Shown: piece after piece, positions 7,265 through 15,788 of the stretch
Layout of the letters: every line of letters starts with the position of its first letter
Numbering within the stretch: the stretch's first letter is position 1
NCBI GenBank assembly: GCA_002704625.1
Contig: PAGZ01000016.1
Coordinates: forward strand, 1-33,867
DNA: 33,867 nucleotides
From: Candidatus Pelagibacter sp.
Lineage (GTDB): Bacteria > Pseudomonadota > Alphaproteobacteria > Pelagibacterales > Pelagibacteraceae
Direction: 5' to 3'
Notes under the pieces: model-generated
Told to the model about the DNA's origin: nothing
The model's database searches: none
Seen by the model: the letters and a program-made list of their open reading frames with translations, nothing else
Program-made: the position numbers and the translations under genes

Positions 7265-8314
7265 ATGTTTTCTTTTCTAAGACCTTTTATATTTAACTTA
7301 GATCCCGAAACAGCTCATGATTTAGCAATAAAATCATTAAAATATAATTTTCTACCAGAAAGTTTATTTAAAGTTGAAAATGAGGAAGTTTTAAATACCA
7401 CACTATTTGGAAAAGAAATTCAAAATCCAATAGGTCTAGCAGCAGGATTTGATAAAAGTGCAGAAGTTTACAATAAAATATTCAAACTTGGTTTTGGATT
7501 TGTAGAAGTAGGCACAGTCACACCTAGACAACAGTATGGAAATGAAAAACCAAGAATTTTTCGTTTAGAAAGAGATAATGCCTTAATTAATAGGCTGGGT
7601 TTTAATAATGATGGATCTGAAATAGTAAAAAAAAGAATTGAGGAAGACGTACCAAATGGTCTTTTGGGTATAAATATTGGACCCAATAAAGATACTTCTA
7701 ATATGACAAATGATTTTATCGAGTGCGCAAAAACTTTTTTTCCTTTAGGTGATTATATTACTATAAATATTTCATCACCCAATACTGAGGGTTTAAGAGA
7801 TTTTCATAATAAAGAACATTTAAAGAGACTTTTATCAAACATAAATCTTGTAAGAGAGACAAGTAATTTTAATAAATCTTTTTTGCTTAAAGTTTCACCA
7901 GATTTGGATGATGTATCTATTGATAATATTGTCCAGCTGTCATTAGAGAATAATATTGATGGATTAATCTTAACAAATACAACTGACAGAAATCGAGAAA
8001 ATTTATTAGACGAAAAAAAAAATGAAAAGGGAGGATTGTCCGGTAAACCAATACAGGCTTTATCGACAAGTTATATAAAAAAATTTTATAAAAAATTGAA
8101 TGGAAAAATACCAATCATTGGTGTGGGCGGCATTGACTCTGGCAAGTCAGCTTTTGAGAAAATTTCTGCAGGTGCATCAGCATTACAATTATATACTGCT
8201 ATGATTTATAAGGGCCCAAAAGTAGTTAAAAAAATTAAAGAAGAATTAATAACTTTATTGAAAAAAGAGGGTTTTAAAAATGTAGCAGAATGTGTTGGTT
8301 CTAATTTAAATTAA
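7265..8314 (+). CDS. pyrD: Dihydroorotate dehydrogenase (quinone), class 2
   Basis: PyrD oxidises dihydroorotate to orotate in pyrimidine synthesis and passes electrons to the quinone pool at the inner membrane. The 349-residue protein has the class 2 amphipathic N-terminus, the FMN-site block NPIGLAAGFDKSAE and VEVGTVTPRQQYGNEKPR, the active-site serine region INISSPNTEGLRD, and the C-terminal PIIGVGGIDSGKSAFEKISA phosphate-binding loop. It is close to the family's usual length. It follows lysS at a five-base gap and meets the TauE/SafE gene tail to tail with one base between. Confidence 0.95.
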   Translation: MFSFLRPFIFNLDPETAHDLAIKSLKYNFLPESLFKVENEEVLNTTLFGKEIQNPIGLAAGFDKSAEVYNKIFKLGFGFVEVGTVTPRQQYGNEKPRIFRLERDNALINRLGFNNDGSEIVKKRIEEDVPNGLLGINIGPNKDTSNMTNDFIECAKTFFPLGDYITINISSPNTEGLRDFHNKEHLKRLLSNINLVRETSNFNKSFLLKVSPDLDDVSIDNIVQLSLENNIDGLILTNTTDRNRENLLDEKKNEKGGLSGKPIQALSTSYIKKFYKKLNGKIPIIGVGGIDSGKSAFEKISAGASALQLYTAMIYKGPKVVKKIKEELITLLKKEGFKNVAECVGSNLN

Positions 8315-8315
8315 C

Positions 8316-9413
8316 TTACTTAAAAAAATTATATTTTTTTTTATCTAAATCAAACCTTACATAATGAACTAATTCTCTTACATATGAAAAAACGGTTCCG
8401 ACTATTATTACAATTATAATAGAAAATAAACCATAAGAGATTGGATAATTTTGTGATAATGATAGTACTAACTCAGACAGTCTATTATCTATCACTCCGC
8501 TCGAATTAGTATTAAATAAGCTTTTGCCCTTTTCTAAAACAAATTGCTCTATACCCATAATAATTCCTACCCCCAACAAAAGAATAGCCAATAATGTTTT
8601 ATATTCTGATGCATTTAATTTTTCTGATGCTTTTAAACCAAAATGTACGCCAATAATTGATCCTAATAATAAAATACTAACCAATATAAAATCTATTGTT
8701 TGAAACCTTAAAGCGTGTCCTATGACAACAAAAGCAGTAATAAAAATTGTCACAAACAATGATGTACCCGGGACCAACTTAGTTGGCATACCAATTATGT
8801 AAATCATTGCCGGAACCATTAAAAATGCTCCACCGACGCCCATTATAGATGCAAATATTCCAACTATAAAACCCAACATTATTGGAACAATCGCACTTTC
8901 ATAAAGTTTTGATTTATGAAATCTGAGTCTAAAAGGCAAACCATGTATCCAATAATGATCATGAGCTTTTCTTTTTGCTACCACTTTTTTCTTTAAATCA
9001 CTGAGTTCTTTCCAACCTTTCGCAAACATCAAAGTTCCAATCATCACCAGCATATAGATATAAGCCAATGATATTATAACGTTAACTATGCCCTTCTCTT
9101 TTAGATAGCTAAAAATTGACATCCCAACAAGGGTACCCAAAATACCTCCGGCTACAATTACCAGACCCATTTTATAATCTAAAGTTCTTCTAAACCAATG
9201 AGTCAAAGCACCTGAAACAGATGTTCCTAAAATATTATTAGCTTCATTAGCAACCGCGAAAGCTGGAGGTATTCCTAAGAATATGAGCACAGGAGTCATT
9301 AAAAAACCTCCGCCTATGCCAAATAAACCTGATATAAAACCAACAATAAAACTTAAAATTAATATTATTAAAATACTAACTTGAACTTGTGCGACAGGAA
9401 GGAAAAAATCCAT
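8316..9413 (-). CDS. TauE/SafE family sulfite/organosulfur-anion exporter-like membrane protein
   Basis: TauE/SafE (former DUF81) proteins are inner-membrane permeases linked to export of sulfite, sulfoacetate or related anions. The 365-residue protein has two copies of the family's glycine-rich repeat: GFISGLFGIGGGFLMTP near residues 25-41 and GFIVGIFASIMGVGGAFLMVP near 180-200, each starting a set of membrane helices. A soluble basic loop (KKVVAKRKAHDH) separates them. The gene stands alone on the minus strand, divergent from rpmB across a palindromic control region. The family is clear; the transported anion is not, though sulfite from organosulfur breakdown would suit a marine bacterium. 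Confidence 0.86.
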   Translation of the reverse strand: MDFFLPVAQVQVSILIILILSFIVGFISGLFGIGGGFLMTPVLIFLGIPPAFAVANEANNILGTSVSGALTHWFRRTLDYKMGLVIVAGGILGTLVGMSIFSYLKEKGIVNVIISLAYIYMLVMIGTLMFAKGWKELSDLKKKVVAKRKAHDHYWIHGLPFRLRFHKSKLYESAIVPIMLGFIVGIFASIMGVGGAFLMVPAMIYIIGMPTKLVPGTSLFVTIFITAFVVIGHALRFQTIDFILVSILLLGSIIGVHFGLKASEKLNASEYKTLLAILLLGVGIIMGIEQFVLEKGKSLFNTNSSGVIDNRLSELVLSLSQNYPISYGLFSIIIVIIVGTVFSYVRELVHYVRFDLDKKKYNFFK

Positions 9414-9428
9414 TCAATTTACTATTAT

Positions 9429-9459
9429 TTGACATTGTTCATGTCAATAGTCATATATT
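9429..9459 (+). promoter_or_regulatory. rpmB promoter overlapped by a 7-base inverted repeat
   Basis: A perfect -35 TTGACA (9429-9434) is followed by CATATA at 17 bases (9452-9457) or TATATT at 19 bases (9454-9459), placing transcription about 40 bases before rpmB. The -35 is half of the perfect inverted repeat TTGACAT-TGTTC-ATGTCAA (9429-9447), whose other arm offers TTGACA to the divergent TauE/SafE gene. A second possible promoter, TTGATT (9463-9468) with TATATA (9486-9491), would leave almost no leader. An operator for a dimeric regulator is an inference. Confidence 0.45.
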
Positions 9460-9506
9460 CACTTGATTATAAAACTTACTGGAATTATATAGCTAAAGGA
9501 TATTTT

Positions 9507-9788
9507 ATGAGTAAAAAATGTGAACTTACAGGCAAGAAACCCTCAAAAGGTAATAACGTTAGTCACGCTAACAATAAGACCAAAAGAAGATTTTTACCAA
9601 GTATTAAAAAAGTAAATTTTAAAAGTGAGATATTAAAGAAAAACATAAAACTTAGCGTTTCCAACGCAGCACTAAGAACAGTAGATTTTAAAGGCGGTAT
9701 TGATAAGTTTTTAAAATCAGCTAAATCAAAAAGTTTATCTAAAAAAGCAAAGAAATTAAAAAGTAAAATAATCACTTTAAATGCATAA
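9507..9788 (+). CDS. rpmB: 50S ribosomal protein L28
   Basis: L28 is a small component of the large ribosomal subunit. The 93-residue protein starts MSKKCELTGKKPSKGNNVSHANNKTKRRFLP, written here in part as the conserved CELTGKKP and VSHANNKTKRRF motifs, and continues with SNAALRTVDFKGGIDKFL in the alphaproteobacterial manner. The start is set by this conserved N-terminus and by an AAAGGA at 9495-9500; the open frame extends further upstream without family similarity. Its last eight bases overlap the start of the next gene. The zinc-type CxxC pairs found in some L28 proteins are absent apart from one cysteine. Confidence 0.96.
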   Translation: MSKKCELTGKKPSKGNNVSHANNKTKRRFLPSIKKVNFKSEILKKNIKLSVSNAALRTVDFKGGIDKFLKSAKSKSLSKKAKKLKSKIITLNA

Positions 9789-10380
9789 ATTGTTTAGTTT
9801 AAAAGACAAAACTCTTTTAGCATTAATTTCTTTAATGGCGATTTTTATAACTGCCTCAAACTATTTAGTACAATTTCCTATTAAATTTTTTGGCTTAAAA
9901 GAAGTATTAACTTACGGCGCTTTTACTTATCCAGTAACTTTTTTAATCACAGATCTTTCTAATAGAAGGTATGGAAAAATTATTGCAAGAAAAATCGTTT
10001 ATTTTGGATTTATTTTAGGCGTATCCTTAACTTTACTTTTTTCGACGAATTTTTCAGAATTAATATCTATTCGAATTGCTATAGGGTCTGGAACCGCATT
10101 TCTAATCTCTCAATTAATCGATGTCCAAATTTTTGATAAGCTAAGAAACAAAATTTGGTTTGCAGCTCCCTTTACATCATCTTTCATAGGTTCGTTGATT
10201 GATACATTTTTATTCTTTTTCATTGCATTTTACGGTACCAATTTAAATTGGATTTCTTTAGCTTTGGGAGACTTTTTAATGAAAATACTAATGGCCTTAA
10301 TTATGTTAATACCTTTTAGAATGCTGATGTCTATTTTAAAAGAAAGTTCAAGAAGTTCTGGAAAAATTTCGTTTATTTAA
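9781..10380 (+). CDS. Queuosine precursor transporter (YhhQ/DUF165 family)
   Basis: YhhQ-type proteins are inner-membrane carriers that import 7-cyano- or 7-aminomethyl-7-deazaguanine for queuosine modification of tRNA. The 199-residue protein has about six hydrophobic helices and the family signature TYPVTFLITDLSNRRYGKI-ARK (residues about 57-79), followed later by SQLIDVQIFDKLR and a SLIDTFLFFFIAF helix. Its ATG lies inside the last codons of rpmB in a different frame (eight-base overlap), suggesting translational coupling. A SAR11-like cell may salvage the precursor rather than make it; no queuosine synthesis gene is in the window. Confidence 0.84.
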   Translation: MHKLFSLKDKTLLALISLMAIFITASNYLVQFPIKFFGLKEVLTYGAFTYPVTFLITDLSNRRYGKIIARKIVYFGFILGVSLTLLFSTNFSELISIRIAIGSGTAFLISQLIDVQIFDKLRNKIWFAAPFTSSFIGSLIDTFLFFFIAFYGTNLNWISLALGDFLMKILMALIMLIPFRMLMSILKESSRSSGKISFI

Positions 10381-10385
10381 TATAT

Positions 10386-12152
10386 TTAATGAACAGTTTT
10401 TTCTGAAAAAAGATCAGTTAATTGATTAATCATTGCGTCCCCAAGATCCTGAACATCAGTAATTTTTACAGCTTTTTTGTAATATCTTGTAACGTCGTGA
10501 CCTATTCCAATAGCGAGAAGTTCTACTGAAGATAATTTTTCTATTTTATCAACGGTATTTTTTAAATCATTTTCTAAATAATCACTTAAATTAGTTGAAA
10601 GTGTAGAGTCATCAACTGGAGCGCCATCGGAAATAACCATAAGTATTTTTCTTTCTTCTTTTCTTTTGTTCATTTTATTAAAAGCCCATCTCAAAGCTTC
10701 TCCATCGATATTTTCTTTTAAAAGACCTTCTTTTAGCATTAAGCCAATATTTTTTTTTGCTTGTCTCCAAGGAATGTCGGCAGATTTGTAAATTATATGT
10801 CTTAGATCATTCAATCTTCCCGGAAATTTTGGTTTATTATTATTGGTCCATTTTTCTCTACTTGATCCACCTTTCCAATGTTTTGTTGTAAATCCTAAAA
10901 CTTCAACTTTAACTGAGCAACGTTCTAAAGTTTTTGAAAGTATATCAGCACATACAGCTGCTACAGAAATAGGTTTGCCCCTCATCGATCCAGAATTATC
11001 AATTAAAATAGTTACTAAAGTGTCCTTAAATTCATTTTGTTTCTCTTTTTTAAAAGATAAAGAGTTAAATGGATCAATTATTATTCTTGTTAATTTTGAT
11101 GTGTCTAATATTCCTTCCTCTAAATCAAATTCCCAAGATCTATTTTGTTTTGCTAATAATTTTCTTTGAAGCTTATTTGCAAGTCTGGACACAAAAGTTT
11201 TTAATTGTATAAGCTGTTGATCTAAAGTAGACCGCAATCTCAATAACTCTTCTTCATTTTCAAGATCTTCTGCTTTTAATATTTCGTCATATTCATTCGT
11301 GTATATTTTGTATTTTTTTGGATTATTTGTTAAAAATTTTTTAATTTTTCCACTTGTACTTCTTTCAAGGTTTTCTGCCTCGTCAAAATTTTCATCTTCA
11401 GTACTTTGCTGTGACTGATCATCTAAATTTAAAGCATCAGACTCAGAAAATTTATTATTTTCATTCTCATTTTTTAGTTTACTGTCATTTTCTTGTTGTT
11501 GATTTTTCAATTGCTCTTTTTCTTTTTCTGGTTCTGGTGTTTCTTCAAAAATTTCCTTTTCATCGATATCCATTTTTGAAATAATTTTTGATATTAGCTC
11601 ATTAAACTTTTGTTGATTATTTAAGTTACTTTTTAATAGGTCTAAATTTTTTTCGAATTTTTTATCAAAATTTCTTTTTAATTTTTTTGTTTTGACATTA
11701 GAATACTTATTTTCTTTCAAATTAAACAAAATATTTCTTATATAATTTTCAAAAAAATTTTCAACTAAACTTAATTGATCCTTATTATCTTTAATATTTT
11801 TCAATAAATTTTTTTTGATACCTTTAAATTTATCAGAACCAATTTTTTCGTATCTTATTTTTTCAGCAATTTCATATAATTTTTTAGCTTTATCCCCTTC
11901 TGGCTTGTATTGTTCAAATATATCAATATCACTGTACCTAATTCTAAGGGCTTCAGAGTCTGCCGTAGCTCTTAGCTCAAAATAATCTTGTGAACTCTCA
12001 AGTTTTTTTATTTCTGGCAAGCAGACATTTTTATTGTCTTTTTTACTCTTTTCACCAAAACTTATCTTGCAGTCACTTGTTTCAGATATTGATTTTATGG
12101 TTGAGGCGATTGCTTGTTTGAAGTTTTCAAAATGAATGTCTTTTTTTTCCAT
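10386..12152 (-). CDS. cobT: CobT-type VWA-domain protein (cobaltochelatase subunit CobT family)
   Basis: CobT is the VWA partner of the AAA+ protein CobS in the aerobic cobaltochelatase CobNST, which puts cobalt into hydrogenobyrinate diamide. The 588-residue protein has the family N-terminus (residues about 10-150, including [18 protein letters not shown]), an acidic, Q/N/E-rich linker at 195-265, and a C-terminal VWA domain. That domain has a metal-binding MIDAS motif DNSGSM at 385-390 and the CobT-specific [10 protein letters not shown] and [13 protein letters not shown]. It follows cobS by one base. No cobN or other cobalamin gene lies nearby, so a role outside B12 synthesis is possible. 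Family assignment is firm, function less so. Confidence 0.9.
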   Translation of the reverse strand: MEKKDIHFENFKQAIASTIKSISETSDCKISFGEKSKKDNKNVCLPEIKKLESSQDYFELRATADSEALRIRYSDIDIFEQYKPEGDKAKKLYEIAEKIRYEKIGSDKFKGIKKNLLKNIKDNKDQLSLVENFFENYIRNILFNLKENKYSNVKTKKLKRNFDKKFEKNLDLLKSNLNNQQKFNELISKIISKMDIDEKEIFEETPEPEKEKEQLKNQQQENDSKLKNENENNKFSESDALNLDDQSQQSTEDENFDEAENLERSTSGKIKKFLTNNPKKYKIYTNEYDEILKAEDLENEEELLRLRSTLDQQLIQLKTFVSRLANKLQRKLLAKQNRSWEFDLEEGILDTSKLTRIIIDPFNSLSFKKEKQNEFKDTLVTILIDNSGSMRGKPISVAAVCADILSKTLERCSVKVEVLGFTTKHWKGGSSREKWTNNNKPKFPGRLNDLRHIIYKSADIPWRQAKKNIGLMLKEGLLKENIDGEALRWAFNKMNKRKEERKILMVISDGAPVDDSTLSTNLSDYLENDLKNTVDKIEKLSSVELLAIGIGHDVTRYYKKAVKITDVQDLGDAMINQLTDLFSEKTVH

Positions 12153-12153
12153 T

Positions 12154-13134
12154 TTAGGAAATTTTTACATTTATCGAAGATTCAGGTAGGTCTTCGCCAA
12201 AACATCTTTGATAATATTCTGATATAATTTTTCTCTCTAGCTCATCACATTTATTCAAGAAAGTTACTCTAAAAGCATAGCCGGTATCTTTAAATATTTC
12301 AGAATTTTCTGCCCAATGTATAATGGTTCTTGGGCTCATGACTGTTGAGATGTCTCCATTTACAAATCCATTTCTAGTAAGATCTGCAACTTTTATCATA
12401 TTTGAAACCTTTTCTTTACCAGTCTTATTATTAAGGGATTTATTTTTTGATAATACTATTTCCAATTCTTTTTCAAATTTAAGATAATTCAAGGTTGTAA
12501 CAATATTCCATCTGTCCATCTGTCCCTGATTGATTTGTTGAGTTCCATGATACAAACCAGTCGTATCTCCAAGACCTACTGTATTAGTAGTAGCAAACAT
12601 TCTAAAAAATTGATTTTGGCTAATTACTTTATTTTTATCTAAAAGAGTAAATTTGCCGTCACTTTCTAAAATTCTTTGTATTACAAACATTACATCTGGT
12701 CTTCCAGCATCATATTCATCAAATACTAAAGCAACAGGATTTTGAATAGACCACGGTAAAATTCCTTCTTTAAATTCAGTTATTTGTTTTCCGTCTTTAA
12801 CAACAATTGAATCTTTCCCAATTAAATCTATACGACTTATATGACTGTCTAGATTTATTCTTACGCAAGGCCAATTCAATCTAGCAGCCACTTGTTCTAT
12901 GTGAGTTGATTTTCCTGTTCCGTGATAACCTTGAACTAAAACTCTTTTATTAAACGCGAAACCAGAGAGAATTGCTAGCGTAGTATCCCTATCAAATTTA
13001 TAATCATTATCAATTTTTGGTACATGCTGATTTTTTTTTGAGAAACCCATTACTTCCATATCTGTATCTAGGTTAAAAGTTTGTCTCACAGATATTTTTA
13101 TATCAGGTTTTTGATTTTCAATATTTATATTCAT
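12154..13134 (-). CDS. cobS: CobS-type AAA+ ATPase (cobaltochelatase subunit CobS family)
   Basis: CobS is a MoxR-like AAA+ ATPase that forms rings with CobT and drives metal insertion by CobN. The 326-residue protein has Walker [10 protein letters not shown] at 69-77, Walker B LVFDE at 136-140, the sensor-like ATTNT near 192, and the CobS-specific stretch [16 protein letters not shown]. Length matches the family. Its start codon overlaps the stop of the J-domain gene in an ATGA, and cobT follows after one base, so the three proteins are made together. It contains no sign of damage, so the pair is under selection even though the chelatase subunit is not seen here. Confidence 0.92.
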   Translation of the reverse strand: MNINIENQKPDIKISVRQTFNLDTDMEVMGFSKKNQHVPKIDNDYKFDRDTTLAILSGFAFNKRVLVQGYHGTGKSTHIEQVAARLNWPCVRINLDSHISRIDLIGKDSIVVKDGKQITEFKEGILPWSIQNPVALVFDEYDAGRPDVMFVIQRILESDGKFTLLDKNKVISQNQFFRMFATTNTVGLGDTTGLYHGTQQINQGQMDRWNIVTTLNYLKFEKELEIVLSKNKSLNNKTGKEKVSNMIKVADLTRNGFVNGDISTVMSPRTIIHWAENSEIFKDTGYAFRVTFLNKCDELERKIISEYYQRCFGEDLPESSINVKIS

Positions 13135-13649
13135 TTTAGTTTACTTGCCGACATTTTAAGTTGGCTATAAGCCAAAGTTATTTTTTTTAAAATATCTTCA
13201 TATTTTTTGCTTCCATGGTTTTTATCAGGATGATATTTCTTTACAAGCCCTTTAAATTTTTTTTGTATATCGACCCACTTTGCCTCATATTTTAATCCCA
13301 AAACTTCCAATGCATGCCGGTCTTTTTCAGATAATTTAGATTTTTTGAAATCTTTGAAAGACTGATTTTTAAAAATAAAAATTTTATCTTCTAAAGCATT
13401 GTTCCAAAGTACTTTAAAGAAGTTTTCTGAGGAACTAAAACTTTTGGTTGGTTTATGCCAAGTTAGATCTGATTTAATAAAATATTCTACCTGTTCATCA
13501 TTCATATCCGAAAAATAATTCCAACTTTTATTGAAGATTTTAATATGCTCTAAACAAAGATATCTAAAATTTCTGCTATTATCTTTTTCAATCGGGGCTT
13601 TATATTGGCCAATTTCCTTACAATTTTTCCAGTCACAAATATTTTTCAT
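13131..13649 (-). CDS. J-domain (DnaJ-like) protein with N-terminal Cys cluster
   Basis: J-domain proteins stimulate the ATPase of DnaK and bring it to a substrate. The 172-residue protein ends in a J domain (about 112-170) with helix II basic residues and the essential HPD at 140-142 (KKYHPDKN). The N-terminal 60 residues hold C5, C10, C32 and H35 in a CxxxxC...CLEH pattern that could bind zinc, followed by the conserved WNYFSDM segment. This architecture is found in alphaproteobacteria next to cobS and bolA. It is the first gene of the cobS-cobT operon, overlapping cobS by four bases, and lies 35 bases from divergent bolA. Confidence 0.85.
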   Translation of the reverse strand: MKNICDWKNCKEIGQYKAPIEKDNSRNFRYLCLEHIKIFNKSWNYFSDMNDEQVEYFIKSDLTWHKPTKSFSSSENFFKVLWNNALEDKIFIFKNQSFKDFKKSKLSEKDRHALEVLGLKYEAKWVDIQKKFKGLVKKYHPDKNHGSKKYEDILKKITLAYSQLKMSASKLK

Positions 13650-13684
13650 AAAAATTTTATAGTAATATAGTAAAATATTCCATA

Positions 13685-13939
13685 ATGAAAAGTTTTATAC
13701 AAGTAATTAAAAAAAAAATTGAAAACAATATAAAAATAAATAAAATTGAGATTATTGATAATTCTGACAAACATAAAAGTCACAAGTTTTTTAATAGTAA
13801 AAAATTGCATTTAAAATTGATTATAGAGTCCGAAGAACTTAGATCCCTTGGTAGGATTCAGGCACATAAAAAAATTATGCAAATATTAAATCACGAACTT
13901 AAGAATAATATTCATGCTCTCGAGATAAAAATTAACTAA
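13685..13939 (+). CDS. BolA family protein
   Basis: BolA-family proteins pair with monothiol glutaredoxins in iron-sulfur cluster handling, and some regulate envelope genes. The 84-residue protein has the family fold signature: a SHKFF-containing first half (SHKFFNSKKLHLKLII), a GRIQAHKKIMQIL helix and the closing IHALEIKI with the conserved histidine. It is transcribed away from the J-domain-cobS-cobT operon, as in other alphaproteobacteria. Its 3' end overlaps the 3' end of aroB by eight bases tail to tail. Which BolA subgroup it belongs to is not certain. Confidence 0.85.
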   Translation: MKSFIQVIKKKIENNIKINKIEIIDNSDKHKSHKFFNSKKLHLKLIIESEELRSLGRIQAHKKIMQILNHELKNNIHALEIKIN

Positions 13940-15041
13940 TTTTTTTTATAAAATTATTTACCTGATCAACGGACATTTTTATTTTTCCAGGATTTGTAGT
14001 TTTTCCAATTTCTTTTAAAAGAATTAGATTTATTTTATTATCATTATTTTTTTTATCGTTTACCATAAATTTAACTATATTATTTAATTCTGTTTTTTTG
14101 AAATATCTTAGTAAATTTGAAGGCAGTCTATTGGCTTTATAAATTTTTTCAATTTCAATAATAGTATTTTTAGAGCAAAGTCTTTTTAAAAATGAAAGTT
14201 TTGTAGCTAATAGCATTCCTATAAGGACTGCTTCTCCATGATTTATTTTTTTTGAAAATTTATTTGCAGCTTCTATTCCATGTGCAAAAGTATGTCCAAA
14301 ATTAAGAATCATTCTTTTTCCAGACTCTTTCTCATCCGATATAACAAAATAAATCTTATTCTTTGAACTTCTAACTACGACATTAGTTAAAACTTTTAAA
14401 TCTTGTCCGTTCAAAACTATTTCAGAATATTTTTTTATAAATTTAAAAAAATTTTTATCTCTAATTAAAGCATATTTTAAAACTTCACCAAATCCACAAA
14501 TAAATTCTCTTTTAGGGAGACTTTGTAGAAAAGATATTTCAGAGATTACCAATTTGGGTTGATAGAATGAACCTATTAAATTTTTTCCGGTTTTGGAGTT
14601 GACTCCAGTTTTTCCTCCGATTGAAGAGTCTACCTGTGCCAGGAGTGTAGTAGGAACATTTACAAAATTTATTCCTCTTTTAAAAATACTTGCAACGAAG
14701 CCGGCAAAATCACCAACAATTCCACCTCCAACAGCCAATACCAAATCATTTCTGTTAAATCTATTTTTAATTAATTCTTCAATTAATTCATTTGCTTTAT
14801 TCAATGTTTTTAAATTTTCATTTGGCAAATACTCTTTGGCAAATAATTTATAGTTTTTTAAAAGTTTTTTAATCTTTCTTTTAAAAAAATTTGGTACGTT
14901 TTTGTCAAAAATAATTGCTACTTTCTTTACATCTGGAGACAAAATTTTTACCTGTTTAGCAAGTAAGTTCAGAGCTCCTTTCCCAATTAATATTGGATAA
15001 TTTGTATTTTTGTTTTTAACAATCAACTTATGAATTTTCAT
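13932..15041 (-). CDS. aroB: 3-dehydroquinate synthase
   Basis: AroB turns DAHP into 3-dehydroquinate, the second step of the shikimate pathway, using NAD and a divalent metal. The 369-residue protein carries the NAD site VLAVGGGIVGDFAGFVAS, the VPTTLLAQVDSSIGGKTGVN block, and metal ligands in FGHTFAHGIE and NHGEAVLIGM. I place the start at the ATG at 15041 (MKIHKLIVKN); the frame can be extended to a TTG at 15053. Either way it overlaps the end of aroK, consistent with an aroK-aroB pair. The C-terminus is tail to tail with bolA. Confidence 0.95.
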   Translation of the reverse strand: MKIHKLIVKNKNTNYPILIGKGALNLLAKQVKILSPDVKKVAIIFDKNVPNFFKRKIKKLLKNYKLFAKEYLPNENLKTLNKANELIEELIKNRFNRNDLVLAVGGGIVGDFAGFVASIFKRGINFVNVPTTLLAQVDSSIGGKTGVNSKTGKNLIGSFYQPKLVISEISFLQSLPKREFICGFGEVLKYALIRDKNFFKFIKKYSEIVLNGQDLKVLTNVVVRSSKNKIYFVISDEKESGKRMILNFGHTFAHGIEAANKFSKKINHGEAVLIGMLLATKLSFLKRLCSKNTIIEIEKIYKANRLPSNLLRYFKKTELNNIVKFMVNDKKNNDNKINLILLKEIGKTTNPGKIKMSVDQVNNFIKKIS

Positions 15042-15543
15042 ATATTTTCTCAATTTCTTTTATAATTTCTTCCTTTTTTTTTGAAGTACAATCAATTCTA
15101 TAGTCAGAAAGTGAATAAATTTTTTTTCTTTCTTCATATAATTTTAAAAAATCTTGTTTATTAATATTTTTTAAAAGAGGTCTTTTTTTGTTCATAATTG
15201 TTCTTTGCTGCAGCATATTTCCTTTTACGTCTAACCATACAGATATTGAGTTCCTTTTCACATTTTCTCGAATGGTCTTGTTCATAAAAGCCCCGCCACC
15301 CAAAGATATTACAAATCCTGATTTTTCGATTATTTTTAAAACCTCATCTTTCTCAATTTTACGAAAAAATTTTTCACCCTTTTTTTCAAATATTTCAGAT
15401 ATTGTTAGAGAGAGTTTCTTTTCAATATTATGATCTGTGTCTGCAAACTTCATTTTTAGTCTATATGATAGATTTTTACCAATCGTAGTTTTCCCCGAGC
15501 CCATCATTCCAGTTAATATAAGGTTTTTTTTCAATTTATTCAC
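15028..15543 (-). CDS. aroK: Shikimate kinase
   Basis: AroK phosphorylates shikimate at the 3-hydroxyl using ATP in the cytoplasm. The 171-residue protein has Walker A GMMGSGKTT at 12-20, the shikimate-binding D35-T-D37 pair and R61, the GGG at 82-84, and the lid arginine in NKKRPLL near 120. Length is normal for the family. It heads the aroK-aroB operon on the minus strand and diverges from the 59-residue membrane protein gene at 15609. Confidence 0.94.
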   Translation of the reverse strand: MNKLKKNLILTGMMGSGKTTIGKNLSYRLKMKFADTDHNIEKKLSLTISEIFEKKGEKFFRKIEKDEVLKIIEKSGFVISLGGGAFMNKTIRENVKRNSISVWLDVKGNMLQQRTIMNKKRPLLKNINKQDFLKLYEERKKIYSLSDYRIDCTSKKKEEIIKEIEKIYENS

Positions 15544-15570
15544 AAAATTTCAATTTGATTTATCACAAAT

Positions 15571-15599
15571 TTGTCTTAATTCTTAAGTTTAAATATATT
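15571..15599 (+). promoter_or_regulatory. Possible promoter for the 15609-20364 gene run
   Basis: TTGTCT (15571-15576) and TATATT (15594-15599) are separated by 17 bases. Transcription would begin only a few bases before the ATG at 15609, so the first mRNA would be nearly leaderless. The match is moderate in very A+T-rich DNA. Confidence 0.3.
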
Positions 15600-15608
15600 T
15601 TATTAACT

Positions 15609-15788
15609 ATGCAACCGAGATTACAAAGATCCAAACCTGGTGTATCCTTTATTAGAATATTTGTAAAATTGATAGTTGCAATTTTATTAATATTTTTTGC
15701 TTTTTTCTTTGTAGAAAAAATTAACTTTCCATCCCCTCAGAAAGAAATTAATGAAGATGTCACTAACAAAATTATTAAACTTAAGTAA
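15609..15788 (+). CDS. Small single-pass inner-membrane protein, 59 residues, unknown function
   Basis: The protein starts MQPRLQRSKPGVSFIRIF, has one long hydrophobic helix (about residues 17-36, rich in I, L and F) and a polar lysine/glutamate tail. The basic N-terminus predicts a cytoplasmic N-terminus and periplasmic tail. The frame is open from 15555, but the ATG at 15609 gives a simpler product and leaves room for the promoter. Its 3' end overlaps the next gene by 38 bases in another frame, which suggests coupled translation with the secreted protein that follows. I do not recognise a named family. Confidence 0.65.
   Translation: MQPRLQRSKPGVSFIRIFVKLIVAILLIFFAFFFVEKINFPSPQKEINEDVTNKIIKLK

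Noticed and set aside
15555..15608. Longer start for the 59-residue membrane protein
   Set aside because: The extra 18 residues would run through the likely promoter at 15571-15599; the ATG at 15609 is simpler.
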